Below, piece after piece: positions 1 through 11,823 of a DNA stretch of 64,000 bases. Location of the stretch: NCBI GenBank assembly GCA_036571765.1, contig BROE01000013.1, positions 9,936,857 to 10,000,856 of the forward strand. Direction: 5' to 3'. The DNA is from Plecoglossus altivelis (taxonomy: Eukaryota; Chordata; Actinopteri; Osmeriformes; Plecoglossidae). Below the pieces are notes generated by a model. It ran no database searches. It saw nothing but the letters and a program-made list of their open reading frames with translations, and was not told where the DNA came from. The position numbers and the translations under genes were made by a program. Positions within the stretch are counted from its first letter, which is position 1, and the number at the start of each line of letters is the position of its first letter.

Positions 1-1798
1 CACTGCTGTCTCAGACAGGAGCCCCCCCTGTTCCTGCAGGATAACCTGGAGCGTCTGGCCCATGCTGGGGACAATCAGAAACCTACAAGGACACACAGCA
101 CAATCAAACACACATGAATACAGACCCTTTGGATATACACAGGTCCCCTACATTATACAAACTCATACACACACCTGTAGATTTCTGCATGTAGCCCAAA
201 ACCAACACAGGACGGAATACCAAGGAAGTCCATCTTAGTGCGCTTAATCCATTTGTCCACTGGGGGTAGACAGAACATCATTAGTGAAAAAACCTCTGGA
301 AAACCGACTCAACCTCTTCAAAGCATGTCCCGAGTCTCACCAGATGTGGGTTTTGCAGCTCTTTGAAGGAAGTTCTGCTCATTAAAAATCCTCCCATCTT
401 TAGGCCCCTGTGTAGCCAAAGTCATAGGTGAAGCAGCAGTGCAGACAAACACACCAAGGCTGCACCTTGACCTCACCAGACCTGGCTGCTCTCCAAAGTC
501 AGCTCTGTACTCACCAGTTTGAGGACATGTCTGCAGTCACCACAGTTGGCCCCTGGCCCGATCTGCTGGACTGGAGCCATTCAGAACACATAGAGAAGAT
601 TCATCAGCAGATCTACAAACCCATGTGCACAAAAAACACCCTGACCCTTGAACTTCATACCATAACCCCTGCTATTACCAGAACTTTAATAATGCTAGTA
701 TTCTTTGACCTCTGACCTGCGTAAATCAGCTCTGGCTCATCCTGACCCAACAGCTTCACCAGCCGCCACTTCCTGCCTGTTGTGTCACTCACTTCCTCCC
801 CTTCCTGCAGAGGCTCAACAACACACGTTCGCTTGGCCTTCTTCGTTTTACCCCTGACTGCAATCACACGCACGCACGCACGCACACGCACGCACACACA
901 TTTCAGGTCATACATGTATGGGTAAGGTGGTGCTTTGAGCCATGTGGTGGTCAGTGGTAGCTGAGCTCACCAGCAGCAGGGGACTTGAGCAGGGGGGAGG
1001 AGACAGTGGGAGGGTCCTCTCTGGTGGGGTTCAGTGGTGGGGTGACTGCTCGCCGCTTCCTAAGGGTCAACACAGGCTTGGGGCTCTGATCTGTCAATAG
1101 GCCACACAAAACTTTCTGTTGACTTGAATGAATTTAAGAAGTCCATTGGAGAAGGTATCTTAAGCTGGTTGTCAACCGGCTGAGATCACTATAGTGTGTG
1201 GTTGCTGTGCTGCTTAAACCCAAGTCTAGTGCTCTAGCATTATTAGAAGCATTGGCTTGTTTGGGTGAACATCCCTCTTCCCCTTTTTACCTGTTTGCCT
1301 GGGAGATACTACACGAGGGGACGTGTCCACAACACTGGTGGAATCTTCTACTTGGCCAGGGGAAGTGGACTTACGGGTGCGACGTAGGGCCTGGCGTGTG
1401 GAGACTGGGCTGAGAGTAGAGCAAACCAAACCTGCGTGCATTCCAGAAAAAAAACGATAACACTCAAAAACACAGATCCTGTGTAACCTCGTTCTGAACC
1501 CATCAACCAATAGTCCAACGAACCCAGTTTAATGTGCCTCCCTCCCTCCTGCCTGCCTGCCTGCCTGCATGCAGAAAACAGCCGTACCTTCTGCAAACGT
1601 ACAATACTGCCCAGAGGTAGCAGGTAGGTCGATGCTGGCTGTAGCCGTGACACCGCTGACGGTGATTTGCGAAACCCCAGAGGTGGCAGCCTCGACCGGG
1701 GTGTCCACGATAGCTGGCAGCTTCTCCCCGCACGACGGGCAGAATCTGAATCCAGACTGCAGCTTTGAGCCACACTGAGGACAAAAATGAAGGAGCAT
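1..1798 (-). CDS. vrk3: VRK3, vaccinia-related kinase 3 (pseudokinase), 5' part
   Basis: The protein begins MLLHFCPQCGSKL and carries a zinc ribbon (Cys6, Cys9, Cys20, Cys23), as VRK3 does. A basic Ser/Pro-rich linker follows, then the start of the kinase-like domain (VSDTTGRKWRLVKLL, KDGRIFNEQNFLQRAAKP, FLGIPSCVGFGLH, FLIVPSMGQTLQ). Exons I read from the 5' end: 1588-1798, 1291-1404, 971-1090, 717-857, 515-570, 341-407, 175-259 and 1-82, with phases that join without a stop. The gene continues past the left edge. VRK3 is a nuclear, catalytically dead member of the VRK family, known to bind the VHR phosphatase and restrain ERK signalling; here the nucleotide-loop region (LLGQDEPELIYA) also lacks a GxGxxG pattern. 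The ATG at 1798 directly follows a good acceptor (..gtttgtag), so an untranslated first exon probably lies upstream. Confidence 0.9.
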
Positions 1799-2608
1799 TC
1801 TACAAACAAAAACAACATTGATGTTATTCAATCGCATTTCATGTCCAGTGCCTTTATGGGATTATGTATTAGGTTATTTCCAAGTGGAATTAAAGGATAT
1901 TGGCTCAAGCTAGTTTCAGTGTGAGCAACATTGGCAATAAGGGTTCGTAAGGTAGCTAGTAAGCTACCTCCGCACTGATATATATGAGAAAGACAGCTAG
2001 ATAGCAAACATTAGCTCAACCATTAAAAAGCTAGAGCTAGCTAGTACTTGGCAAGTTCACTTGCAATTGTCTTTTATGCAACGTCCAGCAACAAGACTAT
2101 AGTCACATACAGAAGACTTGAAATAACGTTTCTACAGAAAAGCATACCTGAATATGTAGGAATAAGGAAGTTTCTTTACCTCAGGACGAAATGAAATATA
2201 GTCACGTGACAAAAACATTTTGTAAGGGGAGCCCAAAGGCTGAAACCTAACGCTAATGCATTCATAGTTTCGAAACTATATACATTTTTACATATACATA
2301 CATGACAGGCAGGGTTAGACTGGAACTGAAAAACAGCTCGGGACTTTTAAGACCGGCTCAACGCCGTATATTATTATAATTTTTAATATTATAATTGCAT
2401 TATGCAGCGGCCGTTACTTCCCCTTAATATCCATATATCCTGAACCTATTGCCAAACCACATCTTACTGTGTTTCCATCTTATTTGCATTTATATACATC
2501 TTTTTAACCACTGAAGTCATGTATTGTGCATCCACAGACCCACAAGTAGTGAAACCAACAGCATGACAGAACCCTCATCAGCATTCTGGATCACAGCAGT
2601 TTGAAATC
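1799..2608. promoter_or_regulatory. Divergent intergenic region between vrk3 and the adhesion GPCR gene
   Basis: These 810 bases lie between the vrk3 start (minus) and the GPCR signal-peptide exon (plus). They must hold the vrk3 untranslated first exon and the promoters of both genes. A CACGTG box lies near 2201. The stretch is AT-rich without a CpG island, and I see no coding sequence. Confidence 0.4.
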
Positions 2609-5600
2609 ATGGGGATATGTTGGATTCTAATTTGTTGCCTCAACTCATGTTTGATTACCAAGCCCTCAGGTAGGACACTTATTTACATGTAACAACAGCT
2701 GAAGTGTATAATAGGCTAACTTGGAGTAATGGCTTGGATCAATGGTTTATTGACCAACTCTTGATGTGGTTGTCACTCAGCAAGTTGCACCTTCCAAGGA
2801 TTTTTCCAGTGTTCCTTTATGATATTTCTTGATGGTTTAGGTTAATTTAGGTGCACTTCAATGGGTGGTCGTGAAGCTTTCTGTGACATTGCTGGACTAA
2901 ACAAATACATTTGATTTGTTTTGATTAACCACTCTCAAAATACAGGTGAAGCTCAGTATTGAGCTTTCTGTTTTTTTCTGAGGTCCAGTATCCACCCCAG
3001 ATGTCTGTTTGAAATGCTGCTTCACTCAGAATCAGAACAAGTGTCAAAGCAAACTTCTACAAGACCTTAATCTGCATGGTTGCTCAACGTACTCTACATC
3101 TGAACAATTTCAAACGTATCATTGTAAGAGTAATGATATGTTTTTGACTATTTACAGTATGATGATTATTCATTTTGATTATAGAAAAGCTTTTATCCTT
3201 CAATCTTTTACTTTAACAATGATGTTCATTTCATGTAAAGGCCAATGTAAGCGGGATACAGGGAACACATGCAACTGTGTGATCAATCTACCAAGCAGTT
3301 CAAACTCGGCTAGTGGAGGCCAATCTTGTGAAGATAAATACAGTTACTATTATTGTACATCAGATGATCAAAATCCAACAAATTTCGACTGCAGTCCACA
3401 CAAAAAATCAGGTCAGTACGCAGGAAAGACTCTATCAAAACAACGAGGTACAGTCTGTTGTAGTTTTATTATTTCACCAATGCAGTGTAATACAACACAA
3501 CAATCAAAACATCACAACACATTCAGTCTCAGGTTCAAATTGAACAACACATTTCAAAATCCCTTAAACCAACAAAATTGAATGTTGTAAACAGGATTCA
3601 AAAAAGAAAGATCGAGAATGTTATTTCCCAGATGGATGGTGTTAAAAGCTTCATAACATCTCATTTTCAGATCAATCATGTCAAATTACTGCCATCCCAT
3701 GTTCCATTATCCATAATAGCATTATCACTTTCCCCTCGAAATACGGTCAAACTTTTTATTTGACCGTCTGTCCCACACCTACCACCACTGCAACATTCAC
3801 CCCTTCTACCACACCTACCACCACTTTCAACCCTTCTACCACACCTACCACCACTTTCACCCCTTCTACCACACCTACCACTCCTAACACCTTCACGCCC
3901 CTTACAACTACCATCTCAGCCACCATCTCCTCTGGAATCTCATCCTACGTCACAAAGGAGAACCGTTCTACCCTCACTGTGGAGCACAACATAACAGATT
4001 TCACCGGAATGAAACTCTATGCTTCAGCAACCACGGTAACGCTACAACATGGCTATGGACATTGTAGGCATATTGCTGAGTAAGCACCACTCAACTGCCA
4101 TTCAAAAACAACAAACAAGCGCCACTGCTGCAGAATAACACCAGCTCTCAGCTTGGTGATACATGATACTGTTAGTATACGTTTTCAACTGTCCATAGGT
4201 GTCATTGAGCATCTTAGAGGCAGAAGCTGATGTGCAGGTGGAGCTTCCTGGTGACCTGTTCTCAAGGCTGGACCCAACACTAGCCCACAACACTGTGACC
4301 TTCACCTTCACTGTCAACAGCACTTCACCTGCCAGTCAGGTGAGTTCACACACACAAACTAAACACATGCACTTTCACACAAATAAAGCATGTACAGACA
4401 TATGAAAACATTTTCACTTTAAGCCTTGTGAGCAAACATAAAACATGCCCTGTGCCTCTCTCATTTTTAAGACTACAAAGGGACAACTCTTCAATCTCAG
4501 CTTTGGGGTTGAGGTTGTGAACATTACCATGTCTAATTTTTCCACGCCATTCAACATCAGCTTCAAACACACCAATGACCAAACGGTACCTATTGACCAC
4601 ATCGGCAGTCGGCATTAGTTGTCAGCATTCATATGATTTCTGAGCTCACTAATCTTTTTGCCGTGGCGATCTTCCACAGGGGAATGTGACATGTGTTTAC
4701 CTGAACCAGACAGGTAAACATAGCAACATATATGTCAATGTGTTGATGTACATTCTCTTCAAATACATATATTAAAGTGTCTGAGTGACTCAAATAGGGA
4801 GCTGGGTTCCTGATGGTTGCCAAACCCTGACCATCCCGGAACACATTGTTTGTAGCTGTAACCACTTCTCCCTTTTCACCCTCATGGTATGTTGTCCTTT
4901 TCTATATTTGCATGTTTAGGACTGGACCTGTTTAGGACATTTGCATAGAGGTCATCTGAATATCACTCGTGACAGATGTATTTTTATTATCTTGGCACCA
5001 TGACATTTTATTGCAATTTTAGGTTTCCATTTTACAGTTTTTTACAATCACTTTGTTGCTATATTCCGAACCTTGATGTCATTTTTCACAACTAAACACA
5101 AAACTCACAACCAATGATCAAAATGCACATTTTTCTAAACTCTAACCTTTTCTCAATTGCTTGGATACAATACACATAAAACTTCATTTCATTTGTTCAT
5201 TCAACAAAAATCACCTGTTCTATATGACACAACTCAACATCAAAGTACTACTGTTTCAAAAGGCAATTCACACATTATAGTGGAACCTTAGATTCAGGAG
5301 GAGCAGTCCATCTAATCCATCACACAGAATTGATCACAATGTAAAAGTACAGTAATCACTCCTGTTTTATTTTATTTACAAGCACGCAAGTTGAGGAACA
5401 CTGAATTTGATGTTTTACAGTCCTGTCTTTTCTTTTCTATTTCATAGCTAATCGTTTTTCGCTTTGATTCAAATAAACCTATGTTGTCATTGTACTGTAG
5501 TGTTTTGCATTAATATATTACAAACTTTGTTCAATGATTCCACTGTCTGTAGTATTCTCTCTATTACTGCAGTGCTTTTACAGAGGTGGATTTACTGTAC

Positions 5601-7795
5601 ATGTAGTACCATAATGAAACCTCTATCACCTATTTTGTTCTACAATATGTAATGATTGTATGAACAATGACACAGTGAAACTATTTGTTGCTTGTGTGTG
5701 GGTGATCTATAGTTCTGTTTCAATGGTATTTCCCAGTAAATTTGTTTTGAACCAACGATTGTGCAAGTACAAGACTTTAAAGATGTGAATGCACAATGCA
5801 AAGTTTTGAACATTAGACTGCCTGTGTTACAAGTGATAAGCGTTTTGAGTTTTTTGTCTAGAGCTTTGAAAAATGAAAACAAGGTTTTGAAAATAGTAGC
5901 AAAGTGATTGTAAAGAAGAAAAATGTAACGTGTTCAAAAACTTGATAAAAGGTGATGTCTAGGTTGTAACAGATAGTCAATGACGACTGATGTTCCTGGC
6001 TCAGATCCCTGGTCTTGTCCTGAGTACGGAGCACGATCGGACCCTCAGAGTGCTCAGCATAGTGGGAGGAACCATCTCTGCCATCTTCTGTGCCCTTACA
6101 TTACTGTCACACTGCCTGCTGTATGCGTGAGTCACCTGTGAACAAAGACCCCATTTATCTTTGCTAGACCAGAAAGTATTTCTATTTTGCCCTAGTGGTT
6201 GGTTGTGTCTGCGACTTGCTGGCCCCAGTCCAGGGTGTACCCTGCCTATGGCCCGAAAGCTACTGGGTTAGGCTCCAGTCAACCGTGACCCCTAAATGGG
6301 AACAAGCGGCACTGCAATCCCTCCCAGGGATTAGCAGTAGATAATGGATGGATGGATAGTTGGTTGTGTGGGTTCATATACAGAAGGTTCAGACCCCTTA
6401 TCCAGAGTTCCTCTCATTGGCTGTCAGGAGCAAGGCGACTGACAAAGCCATGGTGATCCATCTCCAGCTGGTGGGCTCTCTGCTGCTGCTCAACCTGCTG
6501 CTGCTGGCCAGTATGTTGCCTGCTTGGGTGGACTCACTGCTGTGCAAAGTGCTGGGTGGTCTGCTGCACTACGCGCTGCTCTCCTGCTTCTCCTGGATGG
6601 GCCTGGAGGCCCTGCACCTGTATCGCCTCCTGGTGCAGGTCTACAACACCTACACTAAGCACTACCTGCTGAAGATCACCCTGCTGGGCTGGGGTACCCC
6701 TGTGTTTTATTCATTTATCGTGCTGTTAATTAATTCATCAAAGCACCTTGACATGTCTTGATAATTTCAAATATACTACTTAAGTTAAAACCAAGAACAT
6801 TGTAATGATTCAACTGTAGACGTTATAGGTACTAATAATTCCAACCCCTTCCTGTTCCCTCTACCAGGGCTGCCAGGAGTGGTTGTGACCATTGTAGCAG
6901 GGATCTGGACCCCGTATGGTCTGAAAAATGACATGTGAGTTTACTAAAGATGTGATGTATCACGTACATTAATTTGAGAAGTCACAATGCTATTTGGATT
7001 CAATGTACGCCTGTCTCTGCCTCACAGGTGCTGGATGACAGTGGATGTTGTGCAGTACTGCTCAGTCCTGGCCTATTTTATCATGGTCTTACTTTTCAAT
7101 GGAGGAATGTTCATCTTCGTCATGAGTACCATGTGTAGGATGCGATCCCAGATATCCCCCTTGCAGAAGACGAGGAACAAGAGGACCATCTGCAGCGTCC
7201 TGGGCCTCATCTCCAGCCTGGGGCTCACCTGGGGCCTGGGCTTCTTCTCCATTGGCTACACCAACTATGCCATCCTCTATGCCTTCAACATCATCAACGC
7301 ACTGCAAGGTAACGATCCCATCCCTGAAACAGTATGACACCACTTAGCAGTTAAATCCTTTGAATTTGTGAAATTGAATTATTAAACAGCAGTTTACGGA
7401 GTATCGATCCAATAAACTTAAATACCAAGTGATTTTATGTACAAAATGTCCAACATGTTAACCCTGGAATATTATCGGTGCAAATCACATTACATTGTAC
7501 TATGAAGATGCAAAACCAAAAGATGATGGACCAGCCCTGTGTAAGCAAGAGACATTGGCAGTGGCGCCAGACAAGATCAGGTCATGTGACGATGTAACTT
7601 GTTCTTTCAGAAGAGACCTTGTTTCATAATGCAAAACTGTTCTTTTCCGTGACATATCCTGTTGCTGCAGGTTTTTTTCTATTTCTGTGGATTTGCATGA
7701 AAAGGAGGAGAGAAGGAAATGGTCACAAGATGTCTGTTGCATCAGTCCAGGGAACGCTCACATCGTTGCAAGTCTCGTCTCAAGGAAATAACTGA
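2609..7795 (+). CDS. Adhesion G-protein-coupled receptor, group G (ADGRG1/3/5-like)
   Basis: Thirteen exons join in frame to 652 residues: 2609-2669, 3001-3123, 3241-3411, 3671-4035, 4199-4339, 4472-4585, 4680-4713, 4798-4886, 6005-6126, 6428-6693, 6868-6934, 7028-7308, 7671-7795. In order: a signal peptide (MGICWILICCLNSCLI), a Cys-rich region, a Thr/Pro mucin-like stretch, a GAIN region with many N-glycosylation sequons, and a GPS (GSWVPDGC..CSCNHFSLFTLM) whose HF/S cleavage site is intact. Seven membrane segments follow, including WMGLEALHLYRLLV in TM3 and LGLTWGLGFFS in TM6. The TM3 and ECL2 disulphide cysteines are present (LLCKVLGG; DMCWMTVD). The tail is short (about 35 residues) and Ser-rich. 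The 7TM region is closest to the GPR56/GPR97/GPR114 set; I cannot assign the orthologue. The annotated start gives a clean signal peptide. Confidence 0.85.
3774..3905 (+). repeat. Short in-frame 30-bp Thr/Pro minisatellite in the GPCR mucin region
   Basis: About four imperfect 30-bp units encode a Thr/Pro/Ser-rich stretch (PSTTPTTTF repeated). It lies within the coding exon, lengthening an O-glycosylated stalk between the Cys-rich N-terminus and the GAIN region. Confidence 0.7.
5033..5927. mobile_element. Tc1/mariner-type MITE, about 890 bp, with roughly 70-bp terminal inverted repeats
   Basis: The left end (cag followed by T-rich sequence, then tttacaatcactttgttgct) is repeated in inverse at the right end (tttacaatcactttgctact when reverse-complemented). 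The match continues through a cattttc-type block for about 70 bases. TA dinucleotides flank both ends (5033-5034 and 5926-5927), as expected for a TA target duplication. No transposase frame remains, so it is a non-autonomous copy. It sits in the intron between the GPS exon and the TM1 exon of the GPCR gene. Confidence 0.6.
6190..6360 (+). repeat. L2-type LINE 3' tail or SINE-like fragment
   Basis: The stretch contains the fish repeat signature of a gggtgtaccctgcc block, a gggttaggctccag block, a gtgacccctaaatggga block and an agcgg box, ending in ggatggatggata tandem tetramers. This is the usual 3' end of L2-like elements and SINEs that share their tail. It lies in the intron before the TM2-TM3 exon of the GPCR gene. 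Confidence 0.6.
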
Positions 7796-8845
7796 GGCCT
7801 CCTACAGGTTGTGTTGAAAACTACAATTAAAGGTACAAAAAGATTTATTTTAGTGAAAAAAAAGTGTTGTCCCCAAAACATGTTTAAGCCGGTTAGGCAC
7901 TCTGAGTTATTTAGCATCAAACAGCTTGTTGCCACTTGTGGAATTTCTCCTTTTGTCTATGGCTCAAACAAGAACATAATTGGCTGGAAAATATGGGGCG
8001 CTCCAAATATTGTTTTATTGACATTACTTATTGTGCCTTTAAATCAGCAATCAACAGATTTTGTAAAGCAATCAAATACTTTCTCCTACATAGTCCTTCT
8101 TTAAATCAGGTTTTTGTAGTTCATGTTTCATTTCATGACCTTTATTATTCCACTGTCCTTTCATTGGAAATATATGCAATGTATTCATAGTTGAAATTGT
8201 TGTTGCACTGTGCCTGTTTAAAATACAGTTCCATGGCCCTTACCAATGAAATACAGTTGAGTACTAATCCTTGATTATCTGCAGTACTATTTGATATTAT
8301 GTTGCTTTGTATGAAAGCATGTGCTAAATGAATACAATGCAACATAAAAATGTGAATCTATGATGTTAAGAAAACCAAAACAGGCCATGTGTAGGGACTC
8401 ATCATAGCCATAGCAGGCACTATGTAATGTATGTATAAGGTTCAACAATCAAAGAAGCTCAAACACATGAAAATATATATCAGGTGTCATTATTTAAAAC
8501 GGATTATCATTGGTGTAACTTCTATTGTTATATATTGACAGGTTTGATTAAATTAGCAGTAGTCCATTTTTTCACAGCCATTTTTTATTGTAAGGGGGAA
8601 TGGATGGGGGAAAACTCACAGGTACAGACCCTCCTTAACTTAAACAAGAACATACTACCGGCTTATATATACTGTAAAAAAGTTAAAAAATATTTTTACA
8701 TCTCAAGAACTGCAACAAAGGCTTCCACCCCCTCTTCCTCCCTTTTAAATAAAGGGATGAGGAGTTCTAAATCCAGACTTCATAACATGGGGACATGGCA
8801 GCTAGGGTTCAGATCACTGTTGACAACCCAAGGGTTTGCATCCCC
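7796..8845. other. Convergent 3' region between the GPCR gene and the BED-finger gene
   Basis: About 1.05 kb of AT-rich sequence separates two stop codons facing each other. It should hold both 3' UTRs. An attaaa signal lies near 7824. I see no coding region or recognisable repeat. Confidence 0.5.
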
Positions 8846-10450
8846 CTAACCATCAGTCTCCTTGGCCATCACCACTCCCTGTTCTTGGAACAGCCCTGTG
8901 GGATGCTCCTCCAGCTGGCCCCGTCCCACGCCCATCTCCCGCCGTAGACGCTCCAGCTCCTCCCTCTCCTCTCGTAGCCTCTCCCGTTCCACCAGCACCT
9001 CTGCCCTCTCCCTCTGGGCCTCCTCCCTCTCTCTCCTCAGGGCGCGGGCCTCCTGCTCCTGAGCTCGTCTCAGAGCGTCCAGTTCCTCCTTCTCAGTGGC
9101 TGCCTCCCTGGTGTTGGCGCGTCTCAGAGCCTCCAGGAGCTCCCTCTGCTGGTCCAACGCCCGCGCCTCCTGCTGCTGTGCCTTCCTCAGAGCTTCCGTC
9201 AGCTCGCGCTCACGCTCCAACACGCGCACCTCGCCATCAATCATGTCTGATGAGTTAAAAAAAAAAGGAAGTTAACACTATGAGTTGTCATTATTTCAAC
9301 AATACATTCATCACCTGATAGACATGGACCCACCAAACTCACCTTGATATTTCTCTGACACTCTCATCTTCCCTATGGGCCTGGCTTGGCTCTCTTTGAC
9401 AGGGGTACCGTAGGCCCCTTTAGAGAGGCGTTTCTTGCTGTGACTTTCCATACGCGCATGGGCGTCTGGGTGCTTCTTGGACAAGTGGCGATGCAGATTG
9501 CTAGTGCTGCTATGGTGCTGAATCTTCTCCAAGCATATTAAACACAGAGCTCGCTTCTGGTCCTCCAGGCGCTCATAGTGAGTCCATATTGAACTCCACT
9601 TCCGTGTCGATGGACTTGGACTTGGACCAATCCCCACATGGCTTTGGGTTTCAGCAGTTACAACCTCACTTTGACCCTCCACTGCTTGATGCTCTGCTGC
9701 CTTCAGGATTCCGTTGATGGCGTTGGTTATGTCAGCTTCATTTACCGTGGTGATCTGAACTGGGTGGTCGTCCTCCAGCGCTACCTCCACTACAATAAAC
9801 ATTGACAAGTCGTTTAGAATCAGTTTAGAACCCACTACAGTTCTAGTTACATACCACTGGGGATGGTTAATATTATATGGATAGCCTAACAGTACTCTAT
9901 ATTATGTATAATCATATGATTGACTAAAATACTCAGTCCAGGCCCCTGTCCAGGAGGAAGTGCATAACGTTGTAGAACATCTTACTAATGTCCGTGGCAA
10001 ACACGGTGCGCTGGTTGGGTAGGTTTCCCAGTGTATCGGTACTCAGCGAGTAGTACATTAACACAAAACCGCACTTGATACATCAGCGGACACTCACTTA
10101 GAAGGACTAGTTAGCCGGCTAGGTTGCTAGCCAGAAGTGTCTGGCGGATTTGGTGTTTTGCAATGGTAACGTTACCTACAATATGTAACCATACCAGAAG
10201 TGTATTCGTCTCCACTGTTTGTAATCATCGGTTCACTTTCGTCTCCTGTCCCAGCGCTTGGCCTGTGGTTTGTTGATGCGCTGCTAAACTCTTTCGGGTG
10301 TTTGGTACGCATATGCCGGAGCATGTTAGTGGTGTGCCCGTTGTAAACGACGATCTCCATGCACAACAAACAATGTACTTTCTTCTCATTTAAAACCCTG
10401 AAAAATGTCCATACCACACTTCTTTTTCTCGGTGCCATTTTAGCTAACAA
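8846..10450 (-). CDS. Double BED-zinc-finger protein with C-terminal coiled coil
   Basis: Three exons (10195-10450, 9343-9789, 8846-9246) join in frame to 367 residues. Exon 1 encodes a BED finger (VVWTFFRVLNE..HCLLCMEIV..TTNMLRHMRTKHP). Exon 2 encodes a second one (SSIWTHYERLED..ALCLICLEKI..TSNLHRHLSKKHP). Exon 3 encodes a long Glu/Arg-rich coiled coil with repeating LRRAxEQEARAL-like segments. BED fingers bind DNA and entered vertebrate genes from hAT transposases, but no transposase catalytic core or hATC dimerisation region follows here, and the exon structure argues for a host gene. Met at 10450 or 10438 could be the start. I do not recognise a named orthologue; a DNA-binding or chromatin role is inference only. 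Confidence 0.75.
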
Positions 10451-10904
10451 TTTACAAAATGACTGGTCGGCCTGTGGAGGAAATGCTCGGCTGCCCCCTA
10501 TCGTTATGGTGGTTTTAGCAGAACCAAATCTTGAGCTGTACGACTACGACGGATAAACACGACACTATCCTGTCCGAACAAATGTTCCCTGTAATTTAAT
10601 TTGTATTTTTTGTAATGTAATGAACTAAAACGGTGCATTCTGTCACTATATGCCAATAAAAAGGTACGACTCAAGCATACAGAGAAATATTGTTGGCATA
10701 CTGTCCTGTCTCTTTCCTATTTAATACAATATTAACTATGGAATTGATCAATTTAGCAAGCCACAGTCATTTTTAATCACGATGACTTTGTTTGAGGCCT
10801 CCCAGTTTAAATATACAAACAACCCCAGATATAACATAATTCATAACACAACAGGTATTCCAACACGCACTTAAACACTTGGGACAGACTTCAGAAGAGA
10901 ATGG

Positions 10905-11823
10905 TGGGGATTTATTGATTAGAATTACAACAGTATAAGCACCAGTCTTGCCAAAAGTCTCAAGTTAAACAATGGTATCACCAGGTCAAAGTGAAGTATA
11001 ATAGCTTATACAAAAAATATAAATATGCGTCTTAAAACTCTGTACATCTTAATGTACTGAACATGTACTCATAAAATACAAACTAACTTTACATCTGTAG
11101 AACACAAATTGTTTTCTTTAAATAAATACAGCTCAGTACAATCTTTCAAATTCACTCAGGATTCCATATATATGTTTACTTTCAGAGCAGCAAACTTGTG
11201 TTGATTAGCAGAACTTTTATTACTTGTAAAATTGATCATTAGGGCGTAGTTCAAGTACTTTGAAGTCAAAAACTGCAAAACAGTTAGCTCAAGGACTTAT
11301 CAGGTGATATAAAGTGAGCATGCAGATGAACTTAAACTCTAATGCCATGGTCTTTGAAAGCAAGACATGATTGGTTTCTGTGTGATGGACACCTGAGTAT
11401 GTTGCAATCATCATCTGCCTCTATTGAAGAACATTTTTTTTACTAAATAGGCCAGTCACCTTATATCCTAAATCAACATACTTTTATCTCCCCAACTGTC
11501 TACTACCAGCCTTAACATACCCACAGAAACAGTTGTTTCAGTCCTACCACATCCAGGAAGATGGATCCTATTGGCTGCTGAGCCGAATAGAGACGTTGCT
11601 GATGTGAAGCCCAGTGCGAGACTAAATTTGAATCCTTTAAACTAACTCTCCTAAAGAGACCAGTGGTTAGACAGAAATATGTAAATATGTGGCTATATTC
11701 AGCCAAGTCAAAGCACTAATCCAGACAGTGTACATGTTTTAAAAGATTAGAAATGTAAACACGCAGTATACACAGTACACAACCCTCAGACTAAGCCTCT
11801 GTGTCGCAGTGAGAAAAGGGTGA
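10905..11823 (-). other. gfod2: Probable gfod2 3' UTR
   Basis: Non-coding AT-rich sequence directly downstream of the gfod2 stop. Minus-strand AATAAA signals are visible as tttatt near 10911 and 11216, so the transcript probably ends at one of these. No other gene is seen here. Confidence 0.5.

Noticed and set aside
7500..7670. Minus-strand frame across the last GPCR intron and exon
   Set aside because: No conservation pattern; the plus-strand TM7 exon explains the coding signal.
8836..9258. Plus-strand Pro/Ser-rich frame
   Set aside because: It is the antisense shadow of the Glu/Arg coiled coil of the BED-finger gene, whose exon has splice sites and joins in frame.
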